From positions 1 to 64,000 of the forward strand of contig JBHIWP010000004.1 of assembly GCA_041987425.1 (NCBI GenBank): a DNA stretch of 64,000 nt, written 5' to 3'. The notes beneath the pieces are model-generated. The model was given only the letters and a program-made list of their open reading frames with translations. It ran no database searches and was not told the origin of the DNA. The stretch is from Leptofilum sp041987425 (GTDB lineage Bacteria; Chloroflexota; Anaerolineae; Promineifilales; Promineifilaceae). Shown here piece after piece: positions 35,136 through 43,089 of this stretch. Positions within the stretch are counted from its first letter, which is position 1, and every line of letters starts with the position of its first letter. The position numbers were made by a program, and so were the translations under genes.

Positions 35136-36251
35136 TCAAGGCAGCAGCAGGTGCAAATCGCCAAATTCGTGCCAGAGGTAGCGTTCCTGCAGCGCCTGCT
35201 CATAGGCCAGGGAGAGATGGCAGCTGTCGGCCAGGGCGGCCAGCATCGCCAGGTGTGTAGCGCGCGGCTCGTGCAGCCCGGTGAGCAGGCCGTCCACGGC
35301 CTGAATGCCTCGCTGTGGCGTTATGAACAAATCGGTCCAGCCGGACCCGGCATGGACAGTGCCTGCCTCATCGGTCACCGTTTCCAGGGCGCGAATGACC
35401 GTAGTACCCACGGCAATGACCCGCCGCCCCTGCTGCCGCGCCTGGTTTACCTGCACGGCCGTTTGCGCCGGTACGCGATAAAACTCCTCATAGGGCGCTT
35501 CGTGATCTTCCAGGCTGGCGACGCCGGTGTGCAAAATCAACGGAGCAAACTGCACTCCCTGAGCCACCAGGCGCGTAATTAGCTCTGGCGTAAAGGCGCG
35601 CCCCGCTGAAGGCATCTCGGCGCTGCCCGGCTCGTTGGCAAATACGGTCTGGTAGTAATCTAGCGGCCAGGCCTCCGGTACGTACTCATAGCGAATCGGG
35701 CTGCCATGAGCCGCCAGATAGCTGGTGAGCGGCAAGGGCAGCTGAATCGTTGCCAGCCATAATCGCACCGGCTGCCCTGGGTCCTGACGCAGCGCCGGAT
35801 TATGCGGCGTGAGCAAACGAGCCACCCCGCCCGCAGGCAGTTGGAGCACCATCCCGGCCTCGCCATCGCTAAAAGGCTTCGTGGCGCTTTTAGACGGCCG
35901 TCTCAACTCTACACTCCACAAACCCGCCGGTAGCTGCGTCGAGAGATGGAGCCGCAGCTCGGTGCCGTCCGGCAGCACAGCGGGAAGGGCAGCGTTCAGC
36001 GTGCGGCTGGTGTTTAGCACGAGCAAATCGCCCGGCTGCAAATGTTTGCCAATTTGCCGAAAATGCGTGTGCACCACGCGGTCGTCCCGATAATGGGAAA
36101 CCATCAGCCGGACTGCGTCACGCGCCAGGCCGCGCGCCTCGGGCGGCTCGCTGGCCTCCAGGGAGGGAGGCAGCTTGAATTCCAGGGCAGGCAGCTGCGG
36201 CATTGATGCTGTTTTAGTGGCCGGAACGTTATTTTGCAGCACTGTCATCAT
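35136..36251 (-). CDS. QueA-like S-adenosylmethionine:tRNA ribosyltransferase-isomerase family protein
   Basis: 371 aa. The two-domain QueA architecture is visible: DLLVLNTSRTLNAALPA near the N-terminus, SAGRAFTPELITRLVAQGVQFAPLILHTG in the middle, and VIAVGTTVIRALET ... GSGWTDLFITP near the C-terminus. Several strongly conserved QueA elements are altered: the DNFHLP-like segment reads TGLHEPRATHLAM and the ending FSYGDAMLI reads HEFGDLHLLL. It may be a paralogue with another substrate rather than the epoxyqueuosine-forming enzyme. It overlaps the upstream SDR gene by 4 nt (ATGA), which suggests a joint function. Confidence 0.8.
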   Translation of the reverse strand: MMTVLQNNVPATKTASMPQLPALEFKLPPSLEASEPPEARGLARDAVRLMVSHYRDDRVVHTHFRQIGKHLQPGDLLVLNTSRTLNAALPAVLPDGTELRLHLSTQLPAGLWSVELRRPSKSATKPFSDGEAGMVLQLPAGGVARLLTPHNPALRQDPGQPVRLWLATIQLPLPLTSYLAAHGSPIRYEYVPEAWPLDYYQTVFANEPGSAEMPSAGRAFTPELITRLVAQGVQFAPLILHTGVASLEDHEAPYEEFYRVPAQTAVQVNQARQQGRRVIAVGTTVIRALETVTDEAGTVHAGSGWTDLFITPQRGIQAVDGLLTGLHEPRATHLAMLAALADSCHLSLAYEQALQERYLWHEFGDLHLLLP

Positions 36252-36967
36252 GCGGACACCTCAGCAACAAGATTGCGAGCCTGGTAACGGCCGTTGGGCC
36301 AGTCTCCGTGCAAAAGCGCCAAAAAGCCAGGGACGCTTTCTTCCGGCAGCGGCCGGTCGCTAATATCCTCGCCGGGGAATGCCTGCTGGTGCATCTGGGT
36401 GCGCATATCGCCCGGATCCACCCAGTAGACGCGCACCTCGGGCAGCCGCTCCGCCAGCTCGGCCGCCAAAATTGCGGAAAGCTGCTCAAAGGCCGCTTTG
36501 CTGGCGCCATAGCCGCCCCAGCCAGCATACGGCTCCACCGCAGCGTCGCTGCTAACGTTGATGATGCGGGCCTTGGGCTTTAAGGTGCTGGCTACGGCCT
36601 GCAACACGCCCAGCTGGGCAACAACGTTTACCCGAAAAACGTCTTCCAATATGCCCAGTGGGTAATCGAGCAGGGCTGGCTGCGGGCTGGGTCCAAGTAT
36701 TCCAGCGTTGTTGACAACAAGGTCCAACCCGCCAGCGGCGCGCGCGGCGACGGCCAGCGCCTGCTGGTGTGCCTTGCGGCTAATATCGCCAGAAACGGCC
36801 GTTACCGTCGTAAATTGCTCTAAATCGTGGTGAGCCTGGGCCAGTGCAGCCTGCCCCCGGGCATTGATGATGAGCTGCCAGCCGTCGCGGGCCAGCGCAT
36901 TCGCCAGGGCCAGCCCCAGCCCACGGGACGCGCCGGTAATCAGTGCGGTTTTGGTTTCATTTATCAT
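36248..36967 (-). CDS. SDR family oxidoreductase coupled to the QueA-like gene
   Basis: 239 aa from ATG 36967 (MINETKTALITGASRGLGLALA). Motifs: GASRGLG cofactor loop, NNAGILG, INVSSDA with the catalytic serine and YGASKAAF (Tyr-x3-Lys). A longer frame to 37150 adds 61 residues of non-conserved sequence and crosses a hairpin, so I reject it. Its stop overlaps the QueA-like start (ATGA), so the two proteins are translated together. Substrate unknown. Confidence 0.88.
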   Translation of the reverse strand: MINETKTALITGASRGLGLALANALARDGWQLIINARGQAALAQAHHDLEQFTTVTAVSGDISRKAHQQALAVAARAAGGLDLVVNNAGILGPSPQPALLDYPLGILEDVFRVNVVAQLGVLQAVASTLKPKARIINVSSDAAVEPYAGWGGYGASKAAFEQLSAILAAELAERLPEVRVYWVDPGDMRTQMHQQAFPGEDISDRPLPEESVPGFLALLHGDWPNGRYQARNLVAEVSA

Positions 36968-37272
36968 GGGAAATCTCCAGATGTGATTCAGTTTAACTTT
37001 AATGAGATGATTGTAGGAAAACGGCCGTCCTGGCACATCAGCCCCCCGTCCAGCAACATCCCCAACAAAAAGGACAGTGCGCCAGCCTGTCCCTAAGATC
37101 AGTGGGCTAGCTTTGCAACAAATGCGCTTTAACAACCGTAGTGCAGTCATTCATCGCTGGTCAAAACAGTTGACCATTTAGCCCCATATTCGCTAGAATC
37201 CTCTTACGTTTTTCCGAGGGCTATTTAGTTAAGATAATTTGCAATTTTCCAAATCGAGCGATCGCAAACTGT
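36968..37272. other. Divergent spacer between the SDR gene and an AI-2E gene
   Basis: About 305 bp. It carries one ACGGCCGT (37021-37028) and a minus-strand hairpin GGACAG/CTGTCC (37072-37092) followed on the minus strand by TTTTT, which resembles a small intrinsic terminator in the SDR leader. CGATCGC occurs just before the AI-2E start. No further feature was recognised. Confidence 0.4.
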
Positions 37273-38439
37273 ATGAGTAAAGAGTGGAGCACTACAACCC
37301 GTTATTTTGTTTTTGCCTTAGTTTTGGCTGGATTCATCTGGTTTATTACGGCCGCGCAGGCACTCATTGGGGCATTGGCTGTCTCTGCCCTGCTGGCTTA
37401 TCTGCTTAACCCCCTTGTCACCCTGGTAAATGAGCGTGCCCGCGTGGCCCGCTCCCTCGTCGTCTTCTTTGTCTATCTGCTCTCGCTGGGAGCCATTATC
37501 ACCGTTACCATCATCTTCATCCCCGCCATTCCTGAACAAACAGCCAGCTTTCTGGCCGATATGCAGATCATCATGACGCAGGCTCAGCGTGACTACTTCT
37601 CTGAGCCTATTACCATTTTGAACACAGATATTCATCTAGATGGCTTAATGCCAGAGACGGACATTTCTGAACTGGTTTCATCTTTCATTCGGGCAGATAT
37701 CATTGTCGAGCTGTTGCAGGCCAGCACGACAAATTTAGGCTGGATTCTGGTTGTGCTGGTGGCAACCTACTATCTGCTGCAGGATTGGGCTAAGCTGCGC
37801 GACTGGCTGTTTAGCTGGGCGCCCGATCCCTTTGAGTCTGATTTTCGCAGGCTATACGGTGAGATCAAGCTGGTGTGGGGTCGGTATTTCCGTGGTCAAC
37901 TTCGCCTGTCAATTATTGTGGGCGTGCTTACCGGCATTGGCTCGCTTATATTAGGTCTGCCCGGAGCGATATTGTTTGGCGTTTTCTCTGCTATTTTTGA
38001 TGTGTTGCTTTCTGTCGGCCCTGCCATCGTCATGGCCATCGCCACCCTGGTGGCGCTGTTAGCCGGGTCCCACACGCTAGAAATATCTAATACGCTGTTC
38101 GCCTTAATCATTTTGGCTTTCTATCTGGCCGTTCAGGGCATAGAAAACATCTGGCTTCGCCCGCGCATTATGAGCTCCAGCGTCCGCATACATCCGGCGA
38201 TTATTTTTATTGCCATTGTGGGCTCGCTCTCGCTGGCCGGGGTTGTCACAGCACTGATCATCGTGCCGGTGCTTGGCTCCATTGCCGTCATCAGCCGTTA
38301 TACTTACTTTAAGCTGTTTAAATTGGATCCATGGGAAGATGAGCCCCAGATGGCCTCAAAAATCATTGATGAAGTTGAGGAGAAAACGGCCGAATCCCCA
38401 GCCATCCCCCAAAACGCTACTCTAGAATCTACAGATTAG
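37273..38439 (+). CDS. AI-2E family transporter (third copy)
   Basis: 388 aa, about eight membrane helices. Conserved elements: AYLLNPLVTLVNERARVARSLVVFFVYLL near the N-terminus, the GQLRLSIIVGVLTGIGSLILGLPGAILFGVFSAIFDVLLSVGPAIVMAIATLVALL segment, and IENIWLRPRIMSSSVRIHPAIIFIAIVGSLSLAGVVTALIIVPVL. It ends in a charged cytosolic tail. It is unlinked to the tandem pair at 23.4-25.8 kb and convergent with map. Confidence 0.92.
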   Translation: MSKEWSTTTRYFVFALVLAGFIWFITAAQALIGALAVSALLAYLLNPLVTLVNERARVARSLVVFFVYLLSLGAIITVTIIFIPAIPEQTASFLADMQIIMTQAQRDYFSEPITILNTDIHLDGLMPETDISELVSSFIRADIIVELLQASTTNLGWILVVLVATYYLLQDWAKLRDWLFSWAPDPFESDFRRLYGEIKLVWGRYFRGQLRLSIIVGVLTGIGSLILGLPGAILFGVFSAIFDVLLSVGPAIVMAIATLVALLAGSHTLEISNTLFALIILAFYLAVQGIENIWLRPRIMSSSVRIHPAIIFIAIVGSLSLAGVVTALIIVPVLGSIAVISRYTYFKLFKLDPWEDEPQMASKIIDEVEEKTAESPAIPQNATLESTD

Positions 38440-38457
38440 CTTAGCCACTAGCCCACA

Positions 38458-39222
38458 TTACAGCTTTGTCAAAATCTCCACACCAGATTTCGTTACGGCC
38501 ACGGTGTGTTCATACTGGGCCGAGAGCGAACCATCCTTGGTGATCACCGTCCAGCCATCGTTGAGCAAAATCCACTCATACCCCCCCTGGTTGATCATCG
38601 GCTCGATGGTGAACGTCATCCCAGGGCGCAGCTTGGGGCCACGGCCGCTTTGGCGAATGTGCAGCACCGATGGCGCCTCGTGCAGCGTACGGCCAATGCC
38701 GTGCCCGCCCCACTCACGCACCACAGAAACACCGCGCGCATCTGCCAAATCATGAATCGCCCGGCCAATATCGTTCAGGTATCCGCCGGGCTCAACAGCC
38801 TGTACACCGGCGTCCAGTGCTTCTTTTGCTACCTGCAACAAGCGCTCCGCAGCCGGAGCAATCTTGCCCACCGGAAACGTATAGCAGGCATCGCCACAGT
38901 AACCTTTGTACTTTAAGCCAATATCAATGCCAATAATGTCGCCTTCATTTAGGATACGGTCATCAGGGAGACCGTGACAAATTTCGTGGTTTACAGAAGC
39001 ACAAATAACGCCAGGAAAAGGCGGGTGGTTGTTGGCACTTCCCTGGTACCCCTTGTAAAGAGGTTCTGCGCCCTGGTCGGCAATGTACTGCTCAACTTTT
39101 TGGTCCAACATACGGATGCTGACGCCAGGACGTATATTTTCTTCTAACAAAGCAAAACATTCAGCCACCATGCGGCCAGAGTCGCGCATGCGGGAAATTG
39201 CTCTGGCATTTTTTAATTTCAT
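38458..39222 (-). CDS. map: Methionine aminopeptidase, type I
   Basis: 254 aa, type Ia length. The metal ligands are all readable: GIDIG (first Asp) with YCGDACYTF (second Asp), GHGIGRTLHEAP (His), FTIEPMI (Glu) and the last Glu in YEHTVAVT. The substrate His is in NHEICHGLP. The enzyme removes initiator methionine from nascent proteins. AAGGAAG precedes the ATG, and a hairpin (39235-39284) lies immediately upstream of that ribosome site. The usual secY-adk-map-infA context is absent. Confidence 0.97.
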   Translation of the reverse strand: MKLKNARAISRMRDSGRMVAECFALLEENIRPGVSIRMLDQKVEQYIADQGAEPLYKGYQGSANNHPPFPGVICASVNHEICHGLPDDRILNEGDIIGIDIGLKYKGYCGDACYTFPVGKIAPAAERLLQVAKEALDAGVQAVEPGGYLNDIGRAIHDLADARGVSVVREWGGHGIGRTLHEAPSVLHIRQSGRGPKLRPGMTFTIEPMINQGGYEWILLNDGWTVITKDGSLSAQYEHTVAVTKSGVEILTKL

Positions 39223-39234
39223 ACAGCTTCCTTA

Positions 39235-39284
39235 CGTAAACCACAAAAATTAATCTGAGAACCAAATAGCTTTGGTGGTTTACG
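39235..39284 (-). promoter_or_regulatory. Hairpin in the map leader
   Basis: A perfect 10-bp inverted repeat CGTAAACCAC (39235-39244) / GTGGTTTACG (39275-39284), with an alternative inner pair ACCAAA/TTTGGT. On the minus strand the 3' arm ends directly before the AAGGAAG ribosome site of map, so it could control initiation. Confidence 0.5.
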
Positions 39285-39288
39285 TTTA

Positions 39289-39342
39289 GGAGAACAAAAG
39301 CATCTTTAGATCGAATCTATTTCTAAAACCTTTTTGTTCTCC
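39289..39342. repeat. Structured inverted repeat, copy 2
   Basis: Arms GGAGAACAAAAG (39289-39300) and TTTTGTTCTCC (39332-39342) pair with one extra T. The interior contains TTTAGA ... TCTAAA as an inner stem and GAATCTATTTCTAAA, identical to copy 1 at 25858-25910. Confidence 0.75.
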
Positions 39343-39357
39343 ACATAATAAAGAAAT

Positions 39358-39425
39358 AGGACGCAGATAAACGCCGCTTTTGCATTTTTAATCAGTGTAA
39401 TTCCGTATAAATCAGTGTCCGCAAA
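39358..39425. repeat. 'cgcagataaacgc / aatcagtgta' family spacer repeat
   Basis: GACGCAGATAAACGCCG, then AATCAGTGTAATTCCGTATAA and ATCAGTGTCCGC. These words recur in the other family members of this window, especially 41803-41851 in inverted sense. Confidence 0.6.
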
Positions 39426-39469
39426 ATTCGGTTCACTTAGGATACAGGCAGGAAAGTATAGCACACAAG

Positions 39470-39500
39470 AAAAAGAGCCTGCCAGTTTGCGGCAGGCTCT
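39470..39500 (-). terminator. Intrinsic terminator of the 39531 gene
   Basis: A perfect 10-bp stem AGAGCCTGCC/GGCAGGCTCT with a 7-nt loop, followed on the minus strand by a T-run (TTTTTC). Confidence 0.85.
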
Positions 39501-39530
39501 CCTACACAATGTTTATGCGAAAATGCCAAA

Positions 39531-39956
39531 TTAGCGCGGCAGCCGACGCAGCCCAATAAGCTGCAGCACGGCAAAGACGAAGACAGCCTCAGCCTGCAAG
39601 GCAACAAACCAGCGCCCGGCAACGCTAAATGAGTTCCAGGCCAGAGCCAGCAGCAGGTAGCTGCCAATCACCCAGGTGACGTCCATAATGGTGATAATGC
39701 CTGCCTGACGCCGCTCAATCTCTGGCTGGGCGGCCGTGCGGTACACACCATAGCCAAACGGCAGCAGCCCCACGCCCACCGCCAAAACGAGAACCCAGGG
39801 AATATCTGCACCCAAAAAACGAGCAATGGGGCCAGCAGCGACGGTAAAAGCCAGGCCAGTCAGCAGTGAAAAGAGCGCATTGCTTTGCAGGGCACGGCGA
39901 AGAAAAGTAAATTTCGATTGTTCAGTTTGTTTCGTGGAAACAGCTTGAGATTGCAT
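39531..39956 (-). CDS. Four-helix membrane protein of unknown function
   Basis: 141 aa. A polar N-terminus of about 20 residues precedes four hydrophobic helices (ALFSLLTGLAFTVAAGPIARFLG, VLVLAVGVGLLPFGYGVYR, ITIMDVTWVIGSYLLLALAW, EAVFVFAVLQLIGLRRL). No family recognised. It lies 30 nt downstream of another small membrane gene and ends in a good terminator. Confidence 0.7.
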   Translation of the reverse strand: MQSQAVSTKQTEQSKFTFLRRALQSNALFSLLTGLAFTVAAGPIARFLGADIPWVLVLAVGVGLLPFGYGVYRTAAQPEIERRQAGIITIMDVTWVIGSYLLLALAWNSFSVAGRWFVALQAEAVFVFAVLQLIGLRRLPR

Positions 39957-39986
39957 TTTGTTACCTCCATAAAAGTTATTGATAAA

Positions 39987-40286
39987 TTAGCCAGCCACGT
40001 TCCTTTTTTGAAAAAGGTTATAAAAGAACCGCCCTGACACCAGGTAAATGAGCAGCATCGCGACGGCACCAACCACGATGCCATGATGGGCCAGAGCTTC
40101 CAGTCCATATTGGGCTTGAAAAAGAAAAAGGGCTACTACAAGATTGAGCAAGCCATAGCCTAAGTTGCCTAAGGGACTAAAGCCAAATGCACTAAAAAAG
40201 CGAATTTTTAGCAGCCCAAACAGAATATGGGGCATGGCGTTCATTAAGGAAAAGCCAATCAAAAAATCAACAAGGGTCAAATTCAT
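39987..40286 (-). CDS. Small membrane protein of unknown function
   Basis: 99 aa with three hydrophobic segments (FLIGFSLMNAMPHILFGLL, GLLNLVVALFLFQAQYGLE, IVVGAVAMLLIYLVSGRFF). It probably forms an operon with the gene at 39531. Upstream on its strand lies the direct repeat CAGTGCCAAA CAGTGCCAAA (40378-40397). Confidence 0.65.
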   Translation of the reverse strand: MNLTLVDFLIGFSLMNAMPHILFGLLKIRFFSAFGFSPLGNLGYGLLNLVVALFLFQAQYGLEALAHHGIVVGAVAMLLIYLVSGRFFYNLFQKRNVAG

Positions 40287-40377
40287 TCATCATACCTCCA
40301 GCTTTTGCAGTGAATTGTAAAATTCGTCGTAACTAGAGGAAGATTAGGGGATTTTGACCTGCCAAGTCTATGAAAAG

Positions 40378-40397
40378 CAGTGCCAAACAGTGCCAAA
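40378..40397. promoter_or_regulatory. Tandem 10-bp direct repeat upstream of the small membrane operon
   Basis: CAGTGCCAAA occurs twice head to tail without spacer, about 95 bp before the start at 40286. One-helical-turn spacing is typical of cooperative regulator sites, but no regulator can be assigned. Confidence 0.35.
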
Positions 40398-40433
40398 AGT
40401 TTGAATTGGGGTAAGTAATGGGTGTGGTAGAGC

Positions 40434-41645
40434 CTATAAAGTCTGCTTAGATCTTTCTCGCAAGTCGCGCGCTATCAGGCGGGCAGCGGCCGTTTGCCAA
40501 TTGTACAGCGTGCGCTCTGGAACCTGGCTGCGAAACCAGTCTAATACCTCTCTATATTCCTCATCGTGAACGGCGCGGCGGCTGTACGGCCGTAACCCCA
40601 CCACATAAGGAAAATAAAGCGCGTTGTAATGCCGCCATGCCTCCGCCGTGCCAAACGCGCCCTCATCACGAGGTTGCAGCTTTTCGATACTTTCTATGAG
40701 CACCGCTTTTAGCTCCGCAGCCCGCGCCAGCGTACCGCCCCCCTGCCCATTATGCGCCAGACGATGCGTAACAAGCGGTAGGCGCGTAAGCGGACTGCTG
40801 GCCAGCTTCGGCAAATTTCCCATTTGGCTGAGCGCCTGGCGCGTGAGCCGCTCAAACTCTTTTGCGGGCAACTCAAAGGGCTCATTCGCTGCGTTAAGCC
40901 GCTGGGCGGCGTTGTCTTCTGCCCGCTGCACGGCCCGCGCCCGGCGCAGATCGGGCGCATTGAAAAAAGCAATTTGATCGACTAAACCCTGTACTGGACC
41001 AGAAAATGTGTGAATAAGTACCGCCGCCGCCACGCTGCTGAGAAGCAGCACCACCAGCGGAAAATTAAGGCCGATCCAGATGGCCATCACCAGCACGACC
41101 TGTCCACCAAAAATAAGGGCTGTAAAAAAAGAGTAGTCTAAGGCACGTAAAAAGTGGGAAAACCACGCTTCGCCTTTATCGGAAGCATCTAGCTGGGTGA
41201 TGACCAGCCCAAACAAGAAAAGATCCAGCCCGATAATGGTTGCCAACCACAGCGGCAAGGTCTGATTGTTGGGAATGATGATGAAGCCGATGGCCACGCC
41301 ATAGGCAAAAATGCAGATCAGGCTGGCTCCAAGTAAAAGCTGTTGACGGCCGTATCGCTCATTCCAGGCAGCCCGCCCGGGAATAAGCCAGACCATCGCG
41401 CCCAGCCAGAATAGAGCAGGCAGCACCACAAATAACCGCTGCAGCCGATATAGAGTCAGGGCCAGCCGGGCCGATGGAGCAAAAGTTCCCAGCAGCACCA
41501 TGGCAATGCCCAGCGCATAGGTGATCATGCCCAGTCCCGCCAGCCAAAGCTGCAAGCGCCCCGGATCGCGCGCAATGAGATAGCAGCCCAACCAAAACGT
41601 GAGAAAGAAGAGAACGGTCTGCAAAACCAGTGTGGTTAGCGTCAT
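40434..41645 (-). CDS. Polytopic membrane protein with cytosolic C-terminal domain
   Basis: About 403 aa from ATG 41645 (a longer frame to 41681 is possible). Seven hydrophobic helices fill residues 1-220, the first reading LVLQTVLFFLTFWLGCYLIA, and resemble the 7TM input modules of bacterial sensors. A cytosolic C-terminal part of about 180 residues contains many arginines and a helix-rich RRAVHDEEYREVLDWFRSQVPERTLYNWQTAAARLIA segment. No kinase or cyclase motif is present. It is divergent from the ArsR-DUF2087 pair. Confidence 0.65.
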   Translation of the reverse strand: MTLTTLVLQTVLFFLTFWLGCYLIARDPGRLQLWLAGLGMITYALGIAMVLLGTFAPSARLALTLYRLQRLFVVLPALFWLGAMVWLIPGRAAWNERYGRQQLLLGASLICIFAYGVAIGFIIIPNNQTLPLWLATIIGLDLFLFGLVITQLDASDKGEAWFSHFLRALDYSFFTALIFGGQVVLVMAIWIGLNFPLVVLLLSSVAAAVLIHTFSGPVQGLVDQIAFFNAPDLRRARAVQRAEDNAAQRLNAANEPFELPAKEFERLTRQALSQMGNLPKLASSPLTRLPLVTHRLAHNGQGGGTLARAAELKAVLIESIEKLQPRDEGAFGTAEAWRHYNALYFPYVVGLRPYSRRAVHDEEYREVLDWFRSQVPERTLYNWQTAAARLIARDLRERSKQTL

Positions 41646-41802
41646 GTGCAGATTGTACGTAGTTGCTCTGGCAAAAAGCAAATCACCATTGACACGGCAG
41701 AGCTATTTAGATATTCTTCTATTTAGATTTTCATCTAAATAGCCGGATTCGCTCAGGAACCATAAGCATAAATGGAAATAGGCGACTGCGAGGTAGAGAA
41801 AT

Positions 41803-41851
41803 AGAACACGGATTGCACGGATGATACGGATTTACACTGATTAGTGGGTTG
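41803..41851. repeat. 'acggattgcacggatgatacggatttacactgatt' family spacer
   Basis: Three near-copies of CGGATTG/CGGATGA/CGGATTT in succession followed by ACACTGATTAGTG. The reverse complement matches the words AATCAGTGTA and CCGTAT found at 39358-39425. Confidence 0.6.
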
Positions 41852-41878
41852 CTGTAGCTATCCGTATGGAGGCAACTT

Positions 41879-42421
41879 ATGGAAACACAAAAAGCAGAGG
41901 TGCTGATAGCGTTTTTACAGGCCGTTGGGCAGCGTGAGCGGCTGCATATTTTGGGTATTTTGGCCGAGGGTGCCATTACTGTACCTGAGCTTGCCAGGCG
42001 GACGGATTTAAAGGAGACGGCCGTACTCAAGCACCTGAACCGGCTCACGCAGGCAAATCTGGTTCAAGAAACCACACCCTACACCTACGAGCTGAACAAA
42101 ACTGCACTGGAGCAGATCAACTACACCGTTTTCCACCGGGGTGATTCACAAAACCAGGAAACGCTGCGCCAGCGCGTGCTGCGCCACTATACAGATGGCC
42201 CGCGCGTAAAACGGCTGCCGGAAAATGAAGAGGAACTACGTGAAATCGTCAGCTGGCTGGCCGAACTATTTGCCGAAAAGACCCTGTACTCCGAAAAAGA
42301 GGTGAATGAGCGTCTGCGCCAGGCCCATCCCGACCATGCCCAAATGCGCCGCTTGCTGGTGGATTATGGCTTTATGACGCGCCACCAGGGCATTTACCAA
42401 AAGGCAGCAACATTAGGATGA
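41879..42421 (+). CDS. ArsR-type HTH regulator with C-terminal DUF2087 (copy 1)
   Basis: 180 aa. N-terminal winged helix (AVGQRERLHILGILAEGAITVPELARRTDLKETAVLKHLNRLTQANLV) and a C-terminal DUF2087 domain (RVKRLPENEEELREIVSWLAELFAEKTLYSEKEVNERLRQAHPDHAQMRRLLVDYGFMTRHQGIYQ). The HTH is followed by a short hinge. It overlaps the second copy by 4 nt (ATGA), so the two are made together, perhaps as a heterodimer. It is a candidate ligand for the 17-bp palindromes at 42995-43048. Confidence 0.85.
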   Translation: METQKAEVLIAFLQAVGQRERLHILGILAEGAITVPELARRTDLKETAVLKHLNRLTQANLVQETTPYTYELNKTALEQINYTVFHRGDSQNQETLRQRVLRHYTDGPRVKRLPENEEELREIVSWLAELFAEKTLYSEKEVNERLRQAHPDHAQMRRLLVDYGFMTRHQGIYQKAATLG

Positions 42422-42984
42422 GCAATGATCAGTTTCAACAACTCCTAAGCTTCTTTAAAGTGTTGGGCAATGAAAGCCGCCTGAAAATTCTGGGGCTGCT
42501 TGCCAATCAGGAGCGCAGCGTAGGCGAGCTGGCAGCCATCCTGAAGCTGCGCGAACCCACCGTCTCGCATCATCTTGCGGCGATGAAGAAATTGGGGCTG
42601 GTGAAGATGCGCGCTGAAGGCAACAATCGTATCTATTGGCTCGATGTGAAGTTCCTGGAAAGCATGAGCAAGGACATCTTGTCCCAGGCACAGCTGGCAG
42701 AACTGGTGCCGGATAAAGGCACGAAAGTGTACGAACAGAAGATTTTAAGCAACTTTGTGGAAAACGGCCGTCTCACCCAGCTCCCTGCCCGCTATAAAAA
42801 ACAGTTCGTCGTCATGAAATGGGTCGCCGATCATTTTCAGCCCGGCGTGCGCTATCCTGAAGCCGAACTCAACGAAACGCTGAAGCAGCTCCACCCCGAC
42901 TTTGCCTCATTACGCCGTTACCTCATCGACCATAAGCTGATGGCGCGGGAGAATAACGTCTACTGGCGCATTCCACAGGATTAA
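42418..42984 (+). CDS. ArsR-family regulator with C-terminal DUF2087 (copy 2)
   Basis: 188 aa. The HTH is a clearer ArsR type (LGNESRLKILGLLANQERSVGELAAILKLREPTVSHHLAAMKKLGLVKMR) and DUF2087 follows (LTQLPARYKKQFVVMKWVADHFQPGVRYPEAELNETLKQLHPDFASLRRYLIDHKLM). No ArsR-type metal-binding cysteine box (CxCxxC) is present, so it does not look metal-responsive. Translation is coupled to copy 1. A promoter with embedded operators begins 4 nt after its stop codon and drives the cysteine hydrolase gene. Confidence 0.88.
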   Translation: MSNDQFQQLLSFFKVLGNESRLKILGLLANQERSVGELAAILKLREPTVSHHLAAMKKLGLVKMRAEGNNRIYWLDVKFLESMSKDILSQAQLAELVPDKGTKVYEQKILSNFVENGRLTQLPARYKKQFVVMKWVADHFQPGVRYPEAELNETLKQLHPDFASLRRYLIDHKLMARENNVYWRIPQD

Positions 42985-42987
42985 CGC

Positions 42988-43016
42988 TTGACAAAGTGTA
43001 AGTAATACACTATACT
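42988..43016 (+). promoter_or_regulatory. Strong sigma-70 promoter of the cysteine hydrolase gene
   Basis: Perfect TTGACA (42988-42993), 17-bp spacer, TATACT (43011-43016). The spacer is almost entirely occupied by a 17-bp palindrome, so repressor binding would exclude RNA polymerase. Confidence 0.9.
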
Positions 43017-43055
43017 GCTCATATCTTAATTAGTGTAACAATAACACTTAGTGTA
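42995..43055. promoter_or_regulatory. Two 17-bp operators plus a half-site (AGTGTAA..ATNACACT)
   Basis: Site 1 AGTGTAAGTAATACACT (42995-43011) lies between -35 and -10. Site 2 AGTGTAACAATAACACT (43032-43048) lies just downstream of the expected transcript start. A half-site AGTGTA follows at 43050-43055. The AGTGT/ACACT half-sites are 7 bp apart in both palindromes. The adjacent ArsR-DUF2087 proteins are the obvious candidates to bind. Confidence 0.8.
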
Positions 43056-43089
43056 TTTGTCCAGGTTTTAAATAAAAGGAGCCTCACCT

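Noticed and set aside
36968..37150. 61-residue N-terminal extension of the SDR
   Set aside because: The conserved Rossmann start begins at 36967 and the extension spans a hairpin and a palindrome copy.
39306..39509. 67-codon minus-strand frame
   Set aside because: It runs through the terminator, spacer repeat and structured repeat copy 2; no ribosome site.
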